42,290 nucleotides of DNA from Candidatus Heritagella gallinarum (GTDB lineage: Bacteria; Bacillota; Clostridia; Oscillospirales; Acutalibacteraceae), in NCBI GenBank assembly GCA_904394685.1, contig CAJFNK010000072.1, forward strand, positions 1 to 42,290, in the 5' to 3' direction. Made by a program: the position numbers and the translations under genes. Under the pieces are notes generated by a model that was given only the letters and a program-made list of their open reading frames with translations, ran no database searches and was not told the origin of the DNA. Each line of letters opens with the position of its first letter. Positions within the stretch are counted from its first letter, which is position 1. Shown here piece after piece: positions 39,838-42,290 of this stretch.

Positions 39838-40620
39838 TTATCCGAAAATTGTCCCAATCTCTGCCCCATCAAATAATTCATACAGGATGTGCGGGTCTTC
39901 TCCGCTCAGCACACAGCAGGGTATCCCCTGACGGTTGGCAATTTCGGCCGCTTTGATTTTGGTCGCCATGCCGCCGGTGCCACGGTTGGAACCGGCTCCG
40001 CCCGCCAGCGCACGGATTTCTTCCGTAATGGTTTTTACCACCGGAATCCGCTTGGCGTCCGGGTTCTTGCGGGGGTCGCTGTCATACAGCCCGTCAATAT
40101 CAGTCAGAATCACCAGCGCATCAGCCTCCACCAGCTGGGCCACTACTGCCGAAAGGGTGTCGTTATCGCCGAAATGGCTGCCCACCAATTCGTCGATGGC
40201 CACGGTATCGTTTTCATTGACGACCGGAATAATTCCCAGCTCAATCAGCTCCCGGAAGGTGTTCTCAACATTATGGCGGCTGCGGGGCTGTTCCACTACG
40301 TCACCGGTGAGCAGTACCTGTGCCACCATCTGGTTATATTCCCCGAAGAGCTTGTCATACATAAACATCAGTTCACACTGTCCCACAGCGGCCAGCGCCT
40401 GTTTTTTCTCTGTTTCGGTGGGGCGCTGGGTCTGTCCCAGTTTTCCCATACCGACACCGATAGCGCCGGAGGTTACCAGCACAACCTGCCGTCCGGCATT
40501 CTGTAAATCCGTCAGCACCTTGCAAAGGGTTTCCATCCGCCGAAGGTTCAGTTTTCCATTTTCATAGGTCAGGCTGGAAGTACCCACCTTGACCACCACG
40601 CGTTTTGCATCCTGTATCAT
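39838..40620 (-). CDS. proB: Glutamate 5-kinase, short form without PUA domain
   Basis: First step of proline synthesis: ATP-dependent phosphorylation of glutamate. 260 residues, the amino-acid kinase domain only. Seen: VVVKVGTSSLTYENGKLN, VTSGAIGVGMGKLG (glutamate site), NENDTVAID with the GDNDTLSA loop, LTDIDGLYDSDPRK and GTGGMATKIKAAEIA. E. coli ProB is 367 residues with a C-terminal PUA domain, absent here; short forms are known in other bacteria. Feedback inhibition by proline may still occur through the kinase domain. It follows the antiporter gene by 37 nt, and the lipoprotein gene follows after 34 nt. Confidence 0.93.
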   Translation of the reverse strand: MIQDAKRVVVKVGTSSLTYENGKLNLRRMETLCKVLTDLQNAGRQVVLVTSGAIGVGMGKLGQTQRPTETEKKQALAAVGQCELMFMYDKLFGEYNQMVAQVLLTGDVVEQPRSRHNVENTFRELIELGIIPVVNENDTVAIDELVGSHFGDNDTLSAVVAQLVEADALVILTDIDGLYDSDPRKNPDAKRIPVVKTITEEIRALAGGAGSNRGTGGMATKIKAAEIANRQGIPCCVLSGEDPHILYELFDGAEIGTIFG

Positions 40621-40657
40621 TGTATCTTCTCCTTCTTTTCTTCTCTTAGAACCTTTT

Positions 40658-42247
40658 TCAAAACTTGGCTAACACCAAGGTGTCCCCCATACAAATTTCT
40701 GTATTTCCATCGGGAATAATGGTCTCATCATGGCGTTTTACCAGTACTACCAGCAACCCTTTGCCGGTATTCAGTTCTTTCAGTGTCTTTCCCGACCATT
40801 TATGTCCCTTATCGATACTAATTTCATACAAATACAGATTCCGTCTGTTTTCAAATTCCCTGGCCGCCGCTACCAACAAATCGCCCGGCAGCACTTCCGT
40901 CTCCCCGTTGGGGATAATATTCTCCTCTCCCCGGATAATGACCACAATCAAAAAGCCTGTGGGCAGCGACAGCCTGCTCAGCTTTTTATGGGCCATTCCG
41001 CTACCTTCGTCCACATGGATTTTGACAAAGGAGATGTTACTGTCCTCCTGATAATCGTTAAAGGTTTTCTGAATATCTGCGCACTGATCGATCATTTCCA
41101 GTTTTCCGGCGACCCACGGAAGCAGGGTTCCCTGTACGCCCAGAGAAAGCAGTACCACGCAAAACACCAAGTTAAAAATATTAAAGGTCATGTTCACCTG
41201 ATGGAGAATCACATAAATGGCAAACACAATGGAAGCAACCCCCCGAAGCCCTGCCCAAGAGACGATTCCAATCTGCCGCAGGGAAGAGCGCACAGGCAAT
41301 AGTACCGCCGACACTGCTAGCGGCCGCCCGATCACCGTCATAAATATCATAATCAATATGGCCGGTATCAACACCTGTGGAAGTTCCATCGGCGTTACCA
41401 AAAGTCCTAACAGGAAAAAAATCATCATTTGGGAAATTCCGGTAACCGCATCAAAAAAATGAACCAAATCCCGTTTTCCCGGAAAATACCGGTTTCCCAT
41501 CAGAATCCCGCACACATAAACGCTCAGATATCCGTTTCCCCCCACCTCATTTGGCAGCGCATAGGCAATAATCGCAGCGGCAAACACAAAGATGGTCTTT
41601 CCCTGCTCCATGGAAAAGTCAAACCGGTTCAATAGCAGCACCGATACCCATCCCACCAGCAGGCCGCCCAATACGCCGAAAATCATCTGCTGCAAAAACA
41701 GCACCGGCACCGAAACCTGCTGTCCGGTAACCAGCGAAACCATTACCACCGTCAGCAAGTAGGACATGGGGTCGTTGGAGCCAGACTCCAGTTCCAGCAG
41801 CGAGTCGGTATGGTTTTTCAGAGCCATCTTCTGGGAACGCAGAATATTAAACACCGACGCGGCATCGGTAGAAGAGAGCACCGCACCAATCAGAAAACTT
41901 TCCATCCAACTCAGCCCAAGCACATAATGGGAAAAAATCCCCACAAAAGCAGCGGTTAAAAATACGCCTGCACTGGCCAGAAAAAAAGCCCTGCCCACCA
42001 CCGGCTTTGCCACATGAATATTGGTACCAAAACCGCCGTAAAACATGACTACAATCAAACAAGCGGAACAGATATTTTCCGAAATGGCATACTCGTTGAA
42101 CACAATGCCCAACGGCCCATTTTCCCCAAAGAACATTCCTAGTGCAATAAAGATCAACAAAGAGGGAACTGGCAGCTTTTCCGCAAATCGGTGAAGCAGA
42201 ACGCAGGCAACAATGACAATCCCTGCAAGCAACAGATACTGATTCAT
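40658..42247 (-). CDS. Cation:proton antiporter (CPA1, NhaP2/CvrA-like) with RCK-C domains
   Basis: 529 residues. Membrane part with about 12-13 helices (residues 1-390), including GAVLSSTDAASVFNILR with the Asp characteristic of cation binding, LLELESGSNDPMSYLLTV with the ND motif, and SWAGLRGVASIVFAIYV. The cytoplasmic C-terminus has two TrkA-C/RCK-C-like segments (about 405-460 and 470-529, VEVLPGDLLVAAA- and TEICMGDTLVLAKF-type endings) that regulate by ligand. It exchanges K+ or Na+ for H+ for pH and ion homeostasis; which cation is unknown. ATG at 42247 with GGAGGGG upstream. It precedes proB in the same direction; osmotic stress links both functions, which is inference. Confidence 0.88.
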   Translation of the reverse strand: MNQYLLLAGIVIVACVLLHRFAEKLPVPSLLIFIALGMFFGENGPLGIVFNEYAISENICSACLIVVMFYGGFGTNIHVAKPVVGRAFFLASAGVFLTAAFVGIFSHYVLGLSWMESFLIGAVLSSTDAASVFNILRSQKMALKNHTDSLLELESGSNDPMSYLLTVVMVSLVTGQQVSVPVLFLQQMIFGVLGGLLVGWVSVLLLNRFDFSMEQGKTIFVFAAAIIAYALPNEVGGNGYLSVYVCGILMGNRYFPGKRDLVHFFDAVTGISQMMIFFLLGLLVTPMELPQVLIPAILIMIFMTVIGRPLAVSAVLLPVRSSLRQIGIVSWAGLRGVASIVFAIYVILHQVNMTFNIFNLVFCVVLLSLGVQGTLLPWVAGKLEMIDQCADIQKTFNDYQEDSNISFVKIHVDEGSGMAHKKLSRLSLPTGFLIVVIIRGEENIIPNGETEVLPGDLLVAAAREFENRRNLYLYEISIDKGHKWSGKTLKELNTGKGLLVVLVKRHDETIIPDGNTEICMGDTLVLAKF

Positions 42248-42290
42248 TTTCTCCCACCCCTCCTGTCTTTTAATCGCTTTTCAGTTACCA

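Overview
This window looks like chromosome of an anaerobic Gram-positive bacterium of the class Clostridia, probably Oscillospirales. That is an inference. It rests on strong AGGAGG-type ribosome binding sites, TTG starts mixed with ATG, a mid-range GC content that drops sharply between genes, and the gene set: a divergent long PRPP synthetase, diaminopimelate dehydrogenase, VanW/G5 and YitT proteins, an ECF vitamin S component, Na+-coupled NSS transporters and a UgtP-like glycolipid glucosyltransferase. I see no rRNA, tRNA, CRISPR array, transposase or phage gene.

Layout. 1-1.8 kb: 3' part of a TPR membrane protein. 1.8-6.1 kb: PRPP synthetase, a DMT exporter, two small XRE regulators, DAHP synthase and a tiny Cys-rich protein. 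6.1-8.6 kb: diaminopimelate dehydrogenase and an NSS transporter. 8.8-12.2 kb: a type II restriction-modification pair set tail to tail, with the methyltransferase overlapping rlmD by 4 nt. 12.5-15.2 kb: nagB and an HtrA protease. 15.3-18.5 kb: a vitamin B6 salvage locus (MocR regulator divergent from an ECF S component and pyridoxal kinase). 18.6-24.4 kb: second NSS transporter, PadR regulator, two HAD phosphatases, iron alcohol dehydrogenase, YitT protein. 24.4-26.5 kb: esterase and glycolipid glucosyltransferase. 26.8-32.4 kb: VanW/G5 wall protein, GT2 glycosyltransferase, NAD synthetase, GNAT acetyltransferase. 32.5-35.5 kb: HAD protein, phosphoglucomutase, metallophosphoesterase. 35.7-36.7 kb: an operon of three unrecognised small proteins. 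36.7-42.2 kb: a probable reverse-strand operon of antiporter, proB, lipoprotein, proA and a membrane protein.

Most convergent gene pairs are separated by compact symmetrical hairpins that can terminate both strands (near 1.8, 6.1, 9.7, 24.4, 32.45 and 36.7 kb), so the transcription units are well bounded. Several promoters match the sigma-A consensus closely, and three share a TATGGTAT extended -10.

The best leads for something undescribed are the three-small-protein operon (35.7-36.7 kb), the divergent Cys-rich protein/XRE pair with three alternating half-sites between the genes (5.5-6.1 kb), the two hairpins downstream of htrA whose mismatches become G-U pairs only on the reverse-strand RNA (13.4-13.5 kb), and the architecture of the R-M/rlmD locus. 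None is proven by sequence alone.
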